DNA from: Oscillospiraceae bacterium
Lineage (GTDB): Bacteria; Bacillota; Clostridia; Oscillospirales; Ruminococcaceae
Direction: 5' to 3'
NCBI GenBank assembly: GCA_025757845.1
Contig: CP107211.1
Span: 558,001-622,000 of the forward strand
Length of the DNA: 64,000 nt
A model generated the notes under the pieces. That model had not been told where the DNA came from. It saw nothing but the letters and a program-made list of their open reading frames with translations, and searched no databases. This document shows positions 52,424-61,160 of this stretch, piece after piece. The stretch's first letter is position 1. Each line of letters opens with the position of its first letter. Made by a program: the position numbers and the translations under genes.

Positions 52424-52457
52424 GCGGAGGCGTCCATCATCTGATGGACGCCTCCGC
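52424..52457. terminator. Strong hairpin after the head-gene cluster
   Basis: Perfect 16-bp stem GCGGAGGCGTCCATCA/TGATGGACGCCTCCGC with a 2-base loop. The T-run (CTTTTTC) is on the minus strand, so it also blocks transcription coming from the tRNA side. Confidence 0.85.
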
Positions 52458-52475
52458 TGCTGTATCTGTGATTTT

Positions 52476-52788
52476 GGGTTCGAGCCAACTGGGCACCCCA
52501 CCAAAGAGAAGCGGGACCCCGGTAGACATTCCGAATGGTTGGGACCCGCGGGCTAAGCAACAGCCCACTGGGCTGATTGCTTACGGTGCTGCGCACCGCC
52601 GCCCTGTTCTCGTCCTACTGGGCACCCCACCAAAGAAAAAATCCGCCGTTAAAAACAGCTGGAGTGTGGGACCCCGGTAGACGTTCCGAATGGTTGGGAC
52701 CCGCGCACTAACAAACAGCCCACTGGGCTGTTTGTTGCCCTGCCTGCGGCAGTGCCGTGCTTTTCGAGTCCCACTGGACACCCCACCA
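52476..52788 (+). repeat. Tandem repeats derived from the tRNA-His 3' end
   Basis: Three copies of the tRNA-His 3' terminus (ACTGGGCACCCCACCA-like) lie at 52476-52503, 52611-52632 and 52764-52788, on the strand opposite to the gene. Between them a 38-base block (GACCCCGGTAGAC, TTCCGAATGGTTGGGACCCGC) recurs at 52513-52550 and 52668-52705, 155 bases apart. Each is followed by two hairpins: AAGCAA-CAGCCCACTGGGCTG-TTGCTT against AACAAA-CAGCCCACTGGGCTG-TTTGTT, then GGTGC-TGC-GCACC against CTGCC-TGC-GGCAG. Stem bases change in pairs between copies. No gene is supported here. Confidence 0.8.
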
Positions 52789-52795
52789 AAGAAAA

Positions 52796-52829
52796 AATCC
52801 GCCGTTGCAAAGCAACAGCGGATTTTTGG
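52796..52829 (-). terminator. tRNA-His terminator
   Basis: AATCCGC-T-GTTGC-TTT-GCAAC-G-GCGGATTTTTT on the minus strand directly after the CCA of tRNA-His. With the flanking tRNA copy at 52764-52788 it forms the centre of a near-perfect palindrome of about 85 bases. Confidence 0.8.
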
Positions 52830-52907
52830 TGGGGTGCCCAGTGGGACTCGAACCCACGGTCTCCAGATCCACAATCTGGCGCGTTAACCGACTACGCTAT
52901 GGGCACC
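52830..52907 (-). tRNA. tRNA-His (GTG), CCA encoded
   Basis: Acceptor GTGCCCA/TGGGCAC with the extra G(-1) opposite C73, the identity feature of tRNA-His. D arm AGCGTAGTCGGTTAACGC, anticodon arm CAGAT-TGTGGAT-CTG with anticodon GTG, T arm GTGGG-TTCGAGT-CCCAC, and encoded CCA. Confidence 0.97.
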
Positions 52908-52914
52908 ACATAGA

Positions 52915-52988
<74 letters not shown>

Positions 52989-53121
52989 ACGTTGTTATCC
53001 CATTGGGTTCCTTTATGGCGGCAGTCGTGTGTCGGCACACGCTGCGAGAAGTATAATACCATACGGAACCCGGTCTGTCAAGAACAATTTGAAAAAAGTT
53101 TCGGATTTTTATGCGGCGCAG

Positions 53122-53658
53122 TTACAGCAGCCACATGCCGACAAAGCCGCAGGCAAACCCGAGGGCAAGCCCGGCGGCCACATCCCGGATATGGTGCACG
53201 CCGGTGAGCACCCGCACCACGGCAATGAGCAGGGCGATGACGATCATGCACCAGCCGACAGCCGGGTAAAAATACAGCCACACCATGGCCAGCACAGCGG
53301 CGCTGAGCGCATGCCGGGACGGGAAGGACCGGCCGTGGGTGTCCTTCTGGACCAGCGGAGTGAAACCCGGCTGGTCGTAGGGGCGGGGGCGGTCGAGCCG
53401 GGCACGGAGCGCGGTGCCAACCCAGAAGGTGATGCCCGGCACCAGAATGGAACGGGCGATCTCCGGCATCAAATCAGGAGCGGCGCTTTGCCGGGTCAGG
53501 AACAGCTGCACCAGCCGGACATTGAGCAGGCACAGCAGCACCGGGTAGGAGACAAACGGCACCAGCGGGAGCCAGCGGTCCAGCGCGACCACGAAGCGCC
53601 GGGCGGCCGGGTGCGCGTCAAACCACCGGTACAGGGCATGATAGTGTTCTGCGGTCAA
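53122..53658 (-). CDS. PAP2-family membrane phosphatase
   Basis: 178 residues from a TTG start, 7 bases after GGAGGG. Phosphatase motifs in order: RLDRPRPYD (motif 1, first Lys replaced by Arg), PSRHALSA (motif 2) and GVHHIRDVAAG (motif 3), within five to six membrane helices. Likely dephosphorylates undecaprenyl pyrophosphate or a phospholipid at the outer membrane face. DUF1643 gene is 32 bases upstream; the two may be one operon. Confidence 0.88.
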   Translation of the reverse strand: MTAEHYHALYRWFDAHPAARRFVVALDRWLPLVPFVSYPVLLCLLNVRLVQLFLTRQSAAPDLMPEIARSILVPGITFWVGTALRARLDRPRPYDQPGFTPLVQKDTHGRSFPSRHALSAAVLAMVWLYFYPAVGWCMIVIALLIAVVRVLTGVHHIRDVAAGLALGFACGFVGMWLL

Positions 53659-53690
53659 AAAAGGTCCCTCCGCATCGGGTCAGAATGAGA

Positions 53691-54254
53691 TCAGAAACAG
53701 GTGTCCAGATAGTTTTCCACATCGAAGGGCTCCGGTGTGGAATCCTTGCGCAGGTACAGCGGGTGGTGCGGGTGGCCTTTTTTGCTGCGCTTGCCAAAGG
53801 TCACCCAGGGAATGTTCTTTTCCCGGGTCAGGGCCACCATCTCCCGCATGAGGCCGGGCAGGTAATCCCGCTTTTCGATCAGGGTGCCCCAGGCGGCCCA
53901 CATGGTGGGTTCGGTCTGGGCCAGCACGGCCTGCAGCCAGCGCAGGTTCTCGTCGCACAGGGCGCGGTCCGGCACACGGTCCATGTCGTTGGGGTCGGTG
54001 GCACGCTGAGGGTACACGTTGAACATGATCCAGCTGTCAAAATCGTTGGCGTTGGCCAGACGCTCCACACTTTTCAGGGTGGGGTCCAGCGCACCGGGCT
54101 GAGCGGTGCTGGGGTTGATGCCGATGCACACCAGCGGGTGCCGGCCCACCCGGCCCAGCACATAGCGATAAGGCTGGTATGTATGGGGCTCGTAATACCA
54201 CAGACCGCCGGGGTATTCGTCGGCTTTCAGCAGGGGAAGTGCGTCGGTGTGCAT
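53691..54254 (-). CDS. DUF1643 domain protein
   Basis: 187 residues with the DUF1643 signatures RYVLGRVG-like opening, CIGINPSTAQ, DSWIMFNVYPQRATDP and AAWGTLIEK. Members are often annotated only as conserved proteins; some lie in phage or mobile loci, but here the gene has host composition. No catalytic role is established. Confidence 0.85.
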   Translation of the reverse strand: MHTDALPLLKADEYPGGLWYYEPHTYQPYRYVLGRVGRHPLVCIGINPSTAQPGALDPTLKSVERLANANDFDSWIMFNVYPQRATDPNDMDRVPDRALCDENLRWLQAVLAQTEPTMWAAWGTLIEKRDYLPGLMREMVALTREKNIPWVTFGKRSKKGHPHHPLYLRKDSTPEPFDVENYLDTCF

Positions 54255-54423
54255 GGGTGTGCTCCTATCCTTCGATCAATTTCTTTTATCGTACCCGAAA
54301 TGCGGGGAGAAATCAACACTTTTGTGCGACAAAGTCTCCCATAAAACTGATTTTCATGGTATACTGAGCTGAACAGTGCAGCGCAGCTGCACAGCGACCC
54401 ACCGGAGACGAAAGGAGCAGGTT

Positions 54424-56349
54424 ATGCTGGAAGATTACAAAAACGCGCTGAAGTCCGGACAGCGCGCCTATCGTGCCTGCGTGGCACGCGGCCAGTCGCC
54501 CTATCTTGCGGTGCTGGACGATATTCTGGTCAATGTGAACATCGTATCACAGGAGCCGCTGGGTCTGGTGGAGATCCCGGCCGAGAGCATCGTGGGCACC
54601 AAGACCAGCGGACGGCACACGGCCTTTGCGCCCAACTTCATGCCTCTGCTGGAGGCGGACACCGAGTTTGCCGCCAAGTGGTCCAACCTCTGCGAGGCCC
54701 ACCTGGAAGAGGGCATCCACACGCCCATCATTGCCTTTGAGTTCATGAACCGGTTCTATGTGCAGGAGGGCAACAAGCGGGTCTCGGTGCTCAAGTATTA
54801 CGGCGCGGTCAAGATCGCGGGCACGGTCACCCGGCTGATCCCGGAGCGCAACGACAGCCTGGAAAACCGCATCTATTACGAGTTCCTGGACTTCTACCGG
54901 CTGTCCAAAGTCAATGATGTGCACTTCAGCAAACCGGGCAGCTATGCCAAGCTGCAGACGCTGGTGTGCAAGGCGTCGGGCGAGAGCTGGACGGACGATG
55001 ACCGGATGAACTTTGCGGCCTTTTACACCATGTTCTGCCAGCAGTTCCAGCAGCTGGGCGGCGACCGGCTCAACATCACTGCCGGGGATGCCATGCTGGT
55101 GTATCTGAGCGTTTACCGCTACTCGGACGCCTGCGACTCCACCCCGGCACAGATGAAGGCAAACATGGAAAAGCTGTGGAACGAGGTGCGGGTGCTCACC
55201 GAGCCGCAGGCCGTGCATCTTTCACTGGAGCCGACCCAGAGCACCGGCGAGCCGCTGCTGGCCAAGCTGAACATTTTCAGCTCCCGGCCCAGTGAGCTCA
55301 AGGTGGTGTTCCTGCATGAGCACAATGCCGAGAACAGCGCCTGGGTGCGCAACCACGACAAGGGCCGTGCGGCGCTGGAAAAGGAATTTCCGGACCGGCT
55401 GTCTGTTACCTGCCGGGAGAATGTGAACCCGGAGGTGGACGCGGAACAGATCCTGGAGGACGTAGCCCACGACAACGCGGATGTGATCTTCACCACCAGT
55501 GCCCGGATGCACACGGCCTGCCTGAAGGTGGCGGCCCAGCACCCCAAGACCCGCATCCTGAACTGCTCGCTGAACGCGCCGCATCCGCTGGTGCGCACCT
55601 ACTATCCCCGCACCTATGAGGTGACCTACCTGCTGGGCCTGCTGGCCGGTGCGCTTACCCGCACCGATCGGGTGGGCTATGTGGCGGCCAACCCGGTGTA
55701 CGGCATCCCGGCGGCAGTCAACGCCTTCGCACTGGGCCTCAAGACGGTGCGCCCCTGCGCGCGGGTGCTGCTGCGCTGGGCCTGCCTGCCAGACCCGGCC
55801 CACCCGCTGGATTTCTCGGACTGCCCGGACGTGGACATTTTCTATGCCCACAGCAGGAAGGAGCCGGAAGGTACCTACCGGGATTACGGTCTGTGCCGCC
55901 GTCGGCCGGACGGCACGCTGGAGCCGCTGGGCCTGCCGGTGTGGAAATGGGAAACCTTCTATATTGAGATCATCCGCTCCATTTTTGACGGCACCTGGAA
56001 CAACGACGGCAGCGGTGCCCGGGCGGTGAATTACTGGTGGGGCATGCGCAGCGGTGCCGAAGAGATCAACTACAGCGCCGACCTGCCGGCAGGCACTCTG
56101 CAGCTGCTGGACCTGATGGAAAAGCTGCTGAGCGAGGATGAACTGCGCATCTTCCATGGCGAGCTGTACGCCGCAGGCCATGTGCTGCATGCACCGGAAA
56201 AGCTGATCTATTCGCCCAAGGAGCTCATGGAGATGGACTGGCTGGACGAGTGCGTGGACGGTGCACTGCCGCATTACGACGATCTGGACGTCAAGACCCG
56301 GACGCTGGTGGCCATCAACGGCCTGGCGAACCTGAAGAAGCTGGAGTAA
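54424..56349 (+). CDS. ParB-like / BMP-domain fusion, cytoplasmic
   Basis: 641 residues with AAAGGAGCAGG before ATG. The first 200 residues contain a ParB/sulfiredoxin-like core (LGLVEIPAESIVGTK, then YVQEGNKRVSVLKYYG). From about 275 a BMP (PnrA/Med-like) periplasmic-binding fold begins (LKVVFLHEHNAENSAWVRNHDKGRAALE), with LLGLLAGALTRTDRVGYVA. There is no signal peptide or lipobox, so unlike classical BMP nucleoside receptors it should stay in the cytoplasm. It may be a nucleoside- or nucleotide-binding regulator. A metallophosphoesterase gene follows 39 bases later. Confidence 0.8.
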   Translation: MLEDYKNALKSGQRAYRACVARGQSPYLAVLDDILVNVNIVSQEPLGLVEIPAESIVGTKTSGRHTAFAPNFMPLLEADTEFAAKWSNLCEAHLEEGIHTPIIAFEFMNRFYVQEGNKRVSVLKYYGAVKIAGTVTRLIPERNDSLENRIYYEFLDFYRLSKVNDVHFSKPGSYAKLQTLVCKASGESWTDDDRMNFAAFYTMFCQQFQQLGGDRLNITAGDAMLVYLSVYRYSDACDSTPAQMKANMEKLWNEVRVLTEPQAVHLSLEPTQSTGEPLLAKLNIFSSRPSELKVVFLHEHNAENSAWVRNHDKGRAALEKEFPDRLSVTCRENVNPEVDAEQILEDVAHDNADVIFTTSARMHTACLKVAAQHPKTRILNCSLNAPHPLVRTYYPRTYEVTYLLGLLAGALTRTDRVGYVAANPVYGIPAAVNAFALGLKTVRPCARVLLRWACLPDPAHPLDFSDCPDVDIFYAHSRKEPEGTYRDYGLCRRRPDGTLEPLGLPVWKWETFYIEIIRSIFDGTWNNDGSGARAVNYWWGMRSGAEEINYSADLPAGTLQLLDLMEKLLSEDELRIFHGELYAAGHVLHAPEKLIYSPKELMEMDWLDECVDGALPHYDDLDVKTRTLVAINGLANLKKLE

Positions 56350-56388
56350 GGACCGGACGACCGGTACAAAAAACGGAGCAAACCAGAC

Positions 56389-57036
56389 GTGAAAATACTT
56401 GCGATTTCGGATGTGCCCTCCAAAGCCTTGTGGGACTACGGCACCCGGGAACATCTGCAGGGGATCGACCTGATCCTTTCCTGCGGGGACCTGCCAAAGA
56501 AGTATCTGGAGTATCTGACCAATTTCACGACCGTGCCCATTTTGTATGTCCACGGCAACCACGACGGAAGCTACCGGGGCGATGAGCCGGGCGGCTGCAT
56601 CTGTGTGGATGATCAGGTGTTCGTGTGGAACGGGCTGCGCATCATGGGGCTGGGCGGGTGTTTCCGCTACAACCAGGAAGATACCTACCAGTACACCGAG
56701 GCGGCCATGCGCCGCCGGGCACGCAAACTCTGGCTCCAGGCGCACAAGGTGGGCGGCATCGACATCCTGCTCACGCATGCCCCGGCCAGCGGCCTGAACG
56801 ACGGCACCGACCGCGCCCACAAGGGCTTTGTGTGCTTCAATGAGCTGCTGGACGAATACCAGCCTGCCTGGTTCGTGCACGGGCATGTGCACCTGAACTA
56901 TGACGCAAAGCTGCCCCGGGTGTGCACCCGCGGAAACACTACGGTGATCAATGCCACGGAGCGCTATGTGTTTGAGATCCCGGATCCGGATCCGCTGCAA
57001 AAGCGGAAATTCCTCTGGGGCAGCGCAAAGAAATAA
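56389..57036 (+). CDS. Calcineurin-like metallophosphoesterase
   Basis: 215 residues from a GTG with GGAGC upstream. Metal-binding motifs: D-x-P in ISDVPSK (a histidine is usual at this place, so motif I is atypical), SCGDLP, GNHDG, HAPASG and GHVHLN. Hydrolysis of a phosphodiester or phosphoester is expected. Co-transcription with the ParB/BMP gene suggests a joint nucleotide-related role, by inference. Confidence 0.85.
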   Translation: MKILAISDVPSKALWDYGTREHLQGIDLILSCGDLPKKYLEYLTNFTTVPILYVHGNHDGSYRGDEPGGCICVDDQVFVWNGLRIMGLGGCFRYNQEDTYQYTEAAMRRRARKLWLQAHKVGGIDILLTHAPASGLNDGTDRAHKGFVCFNELLDEYQPAWFVHGHVHLNYDAKLPRVCTRGNTTVINATERYVFEIPDPDPLQKRKFLWGSAKK

Positions 57037-57060
57037 CAGGGCATCCAGGCACAAAACAAA

Positions 57061-57094
57061 ACGCTTCCGCAGGAGTTCTGCAGAAGCGTTTTTT
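57061..57094 (+). terminator. Rho-independent terminator
   Basis: ACGCTTCCGCAG/CTGCAGAAGCGT hairpin followed by TTTTTT; A-run on the other side may make it bidirectional for the gene ending at 57150. Confidence 0.85.
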
Positions 57095-57149
57095 GCGTGT
57101 TTTGTTTGTGCTCCGTCGTGCGGTGCGCGGCACCCGGAACGCAGAAAAA

Positions 57150-57446
57150 TTACAGGTCCAGTTTGCCGGAGACCTTGTTGATGACGTAGTAGGCAGCGCC
57201 CTCTTCCGGCTTGACGTATACCTTGCAGGACTGCACGCCCACCTTGTGGGTGGCGCGGTAGTCGGCCTTGGCACGGTCGATGACATCGGTAATGTTGTAC
57301 TGTTTGCCGTTCAGTTCCACATACAGCTCCGGAGCCAGCGGCGGACGGCCGCGGCGGGCAGGTGCCTTTGCGGCAGGTTTGCGGGTCTTGGGGTCCGCAG
57401 CAGATTCCGTTGCGGGGGAAACTGCAGGAGTCTTTTTCTCAGCCAT
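57150..57446 (-). CDS. DUF6465 protein with AT-hook-like motif
   Basis: 98 residues from ATG at 57446 (GAAGG). N-terminal 40 residues are a Lys/Ala/Pro-rich tail with RRGRPP, an AT-hook-like DNA-binding motif. The C-terminal domain (LYVELNGKQYNITDVIDRAK, then KVYVKPEEGAAYYVINK) is DUF6465, common in clostridia. Possibly a small nucleoid-associated protein; function is not established. Confidence 0.8.
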   Translation of the reverse strand: MAEKKTPAVSPATESAADPKTRKPAAKAPARRGRPPLAPELYVELNGKQYNITDVIDRAKADYRATHKVGVQSCKVYVKPEEGAAYYVINKVSGKLDL

Positions 57447-57746
57447 AATAAAACCTTCTTTCTGGATTCTGAGCACAGCGGTGCGTGAAGGTCCGCCGTG
57501 CAGGTTCCGACTTAAACAAATTACTTATATAATAATTTTTTGCGGTTCGTTTGTAAAGCCTTTTTCCAAAAAATCTCGCAAAACCGGCAGGAAACAGGAT
57601 CTGCAATGCAAAGAAACGTTCCGGCAGCCGTCCGGGGACCGGAAATTCCTGTTTCCCGGCAGAAATCAGGGATTTCCGACCGGAGACGGTTTTGTACTTC
57701 GGTGAGAAACAAATCGGGTAAATGCGGCGTGTGCGGCGTGCAGATT

Positions 57747-58226
57747 TTACCGGCGGCAAAGCTTTTCGGTCTGTGCGATCACCGGGTCCAGAAGTTCTTC
57801 GTCCCAGTCCTCGGAAAAGGCGAACAGGCCCCGGTAAATGGCCAGCTGCACGTCGGCATCCGGGTGCTGTGCAGCCAGGCGGAACACGGCCTGCAGCAGC
57901 CGCAGCTTGCGCTGCCGGACAGCGGGCGCTGCACTGCGCAGCCGGGTAAGGTCATAGTCCTTTGTGTTGCCGCAGGGCATGGCACAGGTGGCACAGTTGG
58001 GGGCCACCGCGTGCTTTTCGGCGCGGGTGATGTCCAGCATGCGCTGCAGCGTTTCGGCCGGGGCATCCGGCTGCGCAGCCAGTCGCAGCCCGGCATTGAG
58101 CACGGCGTCGGTGTTCTCGGTCTTGGGTTCGCTGGAAGTGGAGCGCGCAAGGCCCACAAGGGCACCCAGCAGGGTGTCCCGCAAGGTGTCTGCCGGGGTA
58201 TCCGGCGTGCGGAGATAGTCGGTCAT
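57747..58226 (-). CDS. Cysteine-motif helical hypothetical
   Basis: 159 residues, helical, with a central NCATCAMPCGNTKDYD: three cysteines spaced C-x2-C-x3-C, suited to metal or Fe-S binding. GNTKDYD resembles text from the N-terminal region of hydroxylamine reductase-type proteins, but the rest does not match, so I leave it unassigned. Free-standing between DUF6465 and the sialic acid operon. The 57447-57746 gap upstream holds nothing I can support. Confidence 0.65.
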   Translation of the reverse strand: MTDYLRTPDTPADTLRDTLLGALVGLARSTSSEPKTENTDAVLNAGLRLAAQPDAPAETLQRMLDITRAEKHAVAPNCATCAMPCGNTKDYDLTRLRSAAPAVRQRKLRLLQAVFRLAAQHPDADVQLAIYRGLFAFSEDWDEELLDPVIAQTEKLCRR

Positions 58227-58295
58227 GGCAGTGTCCTTTCAAGTGTAAAAATCTGCAAAGAGTATAGCCCATTTATCCGCGCAATACAAGCCGCA

Positions 58296-58324
58296 GAAAA
58301 AAGCCCCCTCACAGCGGAGGGGGC
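58296..58324 (-). terminator. Terminator of the sialic acid operon
   Basis: GCCCCCTC/GAGGGGGC stem with a 6-base loop and a minus-strand T-run of 7. Confidence 0.88.
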
Positions 58325-58338
58325 CGGAAATGAGAAAA

Positions 58339-58977
58339 TCAGAGCAATGCAGGAACTTCTTTTGCCAGCATCTCAGCCAGCTGAGCATGACCTTTGCAGG
58401 TCAGGTGCATGAAATCCACCTGGTTGAACGCGCAGTTCTTTGCATCCAGGAAGTGCACGTTCTGGCGCGCGCAGATGATGCGGAACTGCTCGGCCACACC
58501 GGCGGATTTCTCCACACAGCCGTCGCCCATGACCGCGTCATGGAACCCGGCCCCGATGGGCGGCGGTGCCACCACCAGAATGTTGGGCTGTTTGGTGCCC
58601 CAGCAGTCCACGCTCTTGGCCTTGAGGATCAGGCGCTCCATACCGGCTGCAATGCAGGCGGCGTTGGCACCAAAGCGCTCTTTCACGTCGTTGGTGCCCA
58701 GCATGATGATGAGCAGGTCAATGACCTCATGGCTCTTGAGCAGGGAGTAGATCACGCTCAGGGCGTCCATGGACTCGTGGATGGGGTCCACGAACACGGT
58801 GGTGCGGCCGGAAAGGCCCTCCTCGGTCACCAGATATTCGTCGCCCAGCGCCTTTTGCAGGCGGCAGGTCCAGCGCTCGTCCTCGTTGAAGCGGATGCCG
58901 TGGTCGGCACAGTCATTGGGGTCAGCGCAATAGCCGTGGGTGTTGGAATCGCCCAGGCAGAGAATGTGCTTTTTCAT
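58339..58977 (-). CDS. SGNH/GDSL esterase
   Basis: 212 residues from ATG at 58977 (AAGGAG). Block I LGDSNTHGY supplies the catalytic Ser, LGTNDVKER the Gly/Asn oxyanion residues, and QVDFMHLTCKGHAQL the Asp and His. No signal peptide, so it is cytoplasmic. It is the last gene of the sialic acid operon with 7 bases to nanK. I infer a role in removing O-acetyl groups from sialic acid or its products; the family also includes arylesterases. Confidence 0.85.
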   Translation of the reverse strand: MKKHILCLGDSNTHGYCADPNDCADHGIRFNEDERWTCRLQKALGDEYLVTEEGLSGRTTVFVDPIHESMDALSVIYSLLKSHEVIDLLIIMLGTNDVKERFGANAACIAAGMERLILKAKSVDCWGTKQPNILVVAPPPIGAGFHDAVMGDGCVEKSAGVAEQFRIICARQNVHFLDAKNCAFNQVDFMHLTCKGHAQLAEMLAKEVPALL

Positions 58978-58984
58978 CAGTGAA

Positions 58985-59917
58985 TTACTCCTTTTCTTCC
59001 ATGGTCTGGCGGAAGTAGTATACGGCACCCACCATACCGGCGTCGTTGTGCAGCTGTGCGGCGCGGACCTCCAGCCCCTCGGCAAAGGCGGGCATCACCG
59101 ATGCCTTTACTTTGGCGGCAATGGGGGCGATGAGCAGCTTCTGCTGGGCGCTCACGCCGCCGCCGATCAGGATCAGCTGCGGGTTGAAGATGTGCACCAT
59201 GCCGGCAAGGCCCTGCGCGATCTCGTCGGTCCAGGCGTCCAGCAGGGCCAGCACCTCCGGGTCCCCGGCTTCTGCTGCGGCAAAGATGGCACGTCCGTCT
59301 GTCCAGGCAGGGTTCTTCTCCTTTGCGGTACGCACAAGGGCGGTGGTGGCGGCGTAGCGCTCCCAGCAGCCGGTGGCCCCACAGGTGCAGGGTACGCCGT
59401 CCAGTGCGTGGGTGCGGTAGTGGCCCAGCTCGCCTCCCAGGCCCCGGGCACCTTCCAGCAGGCGGCCGCCGGTCAGGATGCCGCCGCCCACGCCGGTGCC
59501 CAGCGTCACACCGATGACGTCGGTATAGCCCTGTGCCCCGCCGACCCATACTTCGCCAAGGGTCATGCAGTTGGCGTCGTTGGCCACCGTGACGGGCAGG
59601 CCAAAGTCCTGCTCCAGCGCGGCCTTGATGGGGCTGCCGATGTAGTTGGGGAAATTGCCGCAGGTGCCGGCCACGATGCCCTTGCGGCTGTCGATCTGGC
59701 CGGTGGCGGACACGCCGATGCCGGAAAGACTTTCCACCGGGATGGCCTGTGCTGTTAAAAACTCCTTTGCGGCCTTGCGCACGGTGTCCAGCACGGGGGT
59801 CTGGTAGCCGTCAAAGTTCACGCTCTGCTCGCCTTTGCACAGCACTTTGCCGGTCTCGTCCACGATGCCCAGCTTGACGGCGGTGCCGCCGATGTCAATG
59901 CCAAAATACTGTTTCAT
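58985..59917 (-). CDS. nanK: ROK-family kinase, ManNAc kinase
   Basis: 310 residues. ATP-binding DIGGTAVKLGIVDE at the start, NDANCMTLGE (catalytic Asp), and the ROK zinc motif with CTCGATGCWE. ROK members phosphorylate glucose or N-acetylmannosamine; the flanking nanE, yhcH and nanA genes point to ManNAc to ManNAc-6-phosphate. Gap to nanE is 13 bases. Confidence 0.88.
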   Translation of the reverse strand: MKQYFGIDIGGTAVKLGIVDETGKVLCKGEQSVNFDGYQTPVLDTVRKAAKEFLTAQAIPVESLSGIGVSATGQIDSRKGIVAGTCGNFPNYIGSPIKAALEQDFGLPVTVANDANCMTLGEVWVGGAQGYTDVIGVTLGTGVGGGILTGGRLLEGARGLGGELGHYRTHALDGVPCTCGATGCWERYAATTALVRTAKEKNPAWTDGRAIFAAAEAGDPEVLALLDAWTDEIAQGLAGMVHIFNPQLILIGGGVSAQQKLLIAPIAAKVKASVMPAFAEGLEVRAAQLHNDAGMVGAVYYFRQTMEEKE

Positions 59918-59930
59918 GCAGCGTCTCCGT

Positions 59931-60635
59931 TTACTTGTTCATGGCGTTGATGGCACCGGTGAAGCGTGCCGTGATCTCAGCCGGGCGGGTGATGGCACCG
60001 CCCACCACCAGGGCAAAGGCCCCGGCTTCCAGTGCCTTGACGGCCTGCTCCGGGTAGTGGATGTGGCCCTCGGCAATGATCTTGGCCGGGCACTCGGTGG
60101 CCAGCTTGTGCACAAACTCAAAGTCGATGTCGTTGATACCCTGGGTCTCGGGGGTGTAACCCCGCATGGTGGTGCCCACAAAGTCGGCCCCGGCCTCAGC
60201 GCAGAGCATGGCGTTCTCAAAGTTGTCGCAGTCGGCCATGAGCAGCTGATCCGGGTACTTAGCCTTGATGGCACGGATGAACTCGGCGGAGGTGGAGCCG
60301 TCAGGCCGCAGGGCCCCGGTGCCCTGGACTGCCAGGATATCCACACCGCAGGCCACCAGCTCGTCCACTTCCTTCATGGTGACAGTGATGTACATGGGGG
60401 TGCCGGGGTAATCCTTTTTGATGATGCCGATGACCGGCAGGTCCACCACCTGCTTGATCTGGGTGATGTCGCGCACGGTGTTGGCACGGATGGCCACGGC
60501 ACCGCTCATGGCGGCAGCCTTGGCCATCAGGGGCATCACGCCGCCCTCCTTGGTGTACAGCGGTTCGGTCTCCAGTGCCTGACAAGAGACGATCAGACCG
60601 CCCTTGATCTGAGCAAACAGTTTTTCCTTATCCAT
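59931..60635 (-). CDS. nanE: N-acetylmannosamine-6-phosphate 2-epimerase
   Basis: 234 residues from ATG at 60635 (GGAGG); the longer open frame lacks a site. TIM-barrel enzyme with IGIIKKDYPGTPMYITVT (catalytic Lys), MADCDNFENA and IAEGHIHYPEQ (catalytic Glu), ALVVGGAITRP. Converts ManNAc-6-P to GlcNAc-6-P in sialic acid breakdown. Overlaps closely with yhcH (4-base gap). Confidence 0.93.
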   Translation of the reverse strand: MDKEKLFAQIKGGLIVSCQALETEPLYTKEGGVMPLMAKAAAMSGAVAIRANTVRDITQIKQVVDLPVIGIIKKDYPGTPMYITVTMKEVDELVACGVDILAVQGTGALRPDGSTSAEFIRAIKAKYPDQLLMADCDNFENAMLCAEAGADFVGTTMRGYTPETQGINDIDFEFVHKLATECPAKIIAEGHIHYPEQAVKALEAGAFALVVGGAITRPAEITARFTGAINAMNK

Positions 60636-60639
60636 TGTT

Positions 60640-61089
60640 TCAGCCCTCCATTTTGATTTTGACAACGGCCTTGCGCACATTGGCACAGCCATCCTGTACC
60701 AGGCCGGGTTTGTGCAGCTCCGTGGGGAAGAACAGGACGAACCGCCCCTCGCCCAGGGCACCGCTCACAACGCTGGCGCTGTCCTGGAAGCCGCAGTCCA
60801 CGGTATATTCGCCGACTTCCTCGCCGGGCTCATTGGTGTAGCCCCAGCCCTCGCCGCCGGTGATGTCGATCTGCAGGTCGGCATACAATTTGTGATATTC
60901 GGGGTGGTAGCCTGCATCCGGGTGCAGGGCGGCGTCCATCACGTTGATGAATACCTCGTCACCGTCCACCTCAGTGCGGCCGTTCGGCAGGGCCGAAAGG
61001 TCGTGGGTGAGCAGGTAGTCGATGGCGGTGTCCAGATTGGGATGCAGCCCTTTGTAGCGGGCCAGATGCTCCAGAGTATCGCAGATCAT
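60640..61089 (-). CDS. YhcH/NanQ-type cupin
   Basis: 149 residues from ATG at 61089 with GGAGG. YhcH/YjgK/YiaL family (RTEVDGDEVFINVMDA, then HPEYHKLYADLQIDITGGE with metal-binding His/Glu). NanQ relatives speed the anomer conversion of sialic acid so the lyase gets its preferred form. Location between nanA and nanE is typical. Confidence 0.88.
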   Translation of the reverse strand: MICDTLEHLARYKGLHPNLDTAIDYLLTHDLSALPNGRTEVDGDEVFINVMDAALHPDAGYHPEYHKLYADLQIDITGGEGWGYTNEPGEEVGEYTVDCGFQDSASVVSGALGEGRFVLFFPTELHKPGLVQDGCANVRKAVVKIKMEG

Positions 61090-61160
61090 GGTGCATTCCT
61101 CCAAAAAAGAAGCGCCCGCCTCCCCTCTGAAAAGAGACGGAGAGGGGGCGCTGTTCGGTT

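Noticed and set aside
52476-52788. CRISPR array
   Set aside because: Repeats are few, unequally spaced and derived from the adjacent tRNA-His; no cas genes are in the window.
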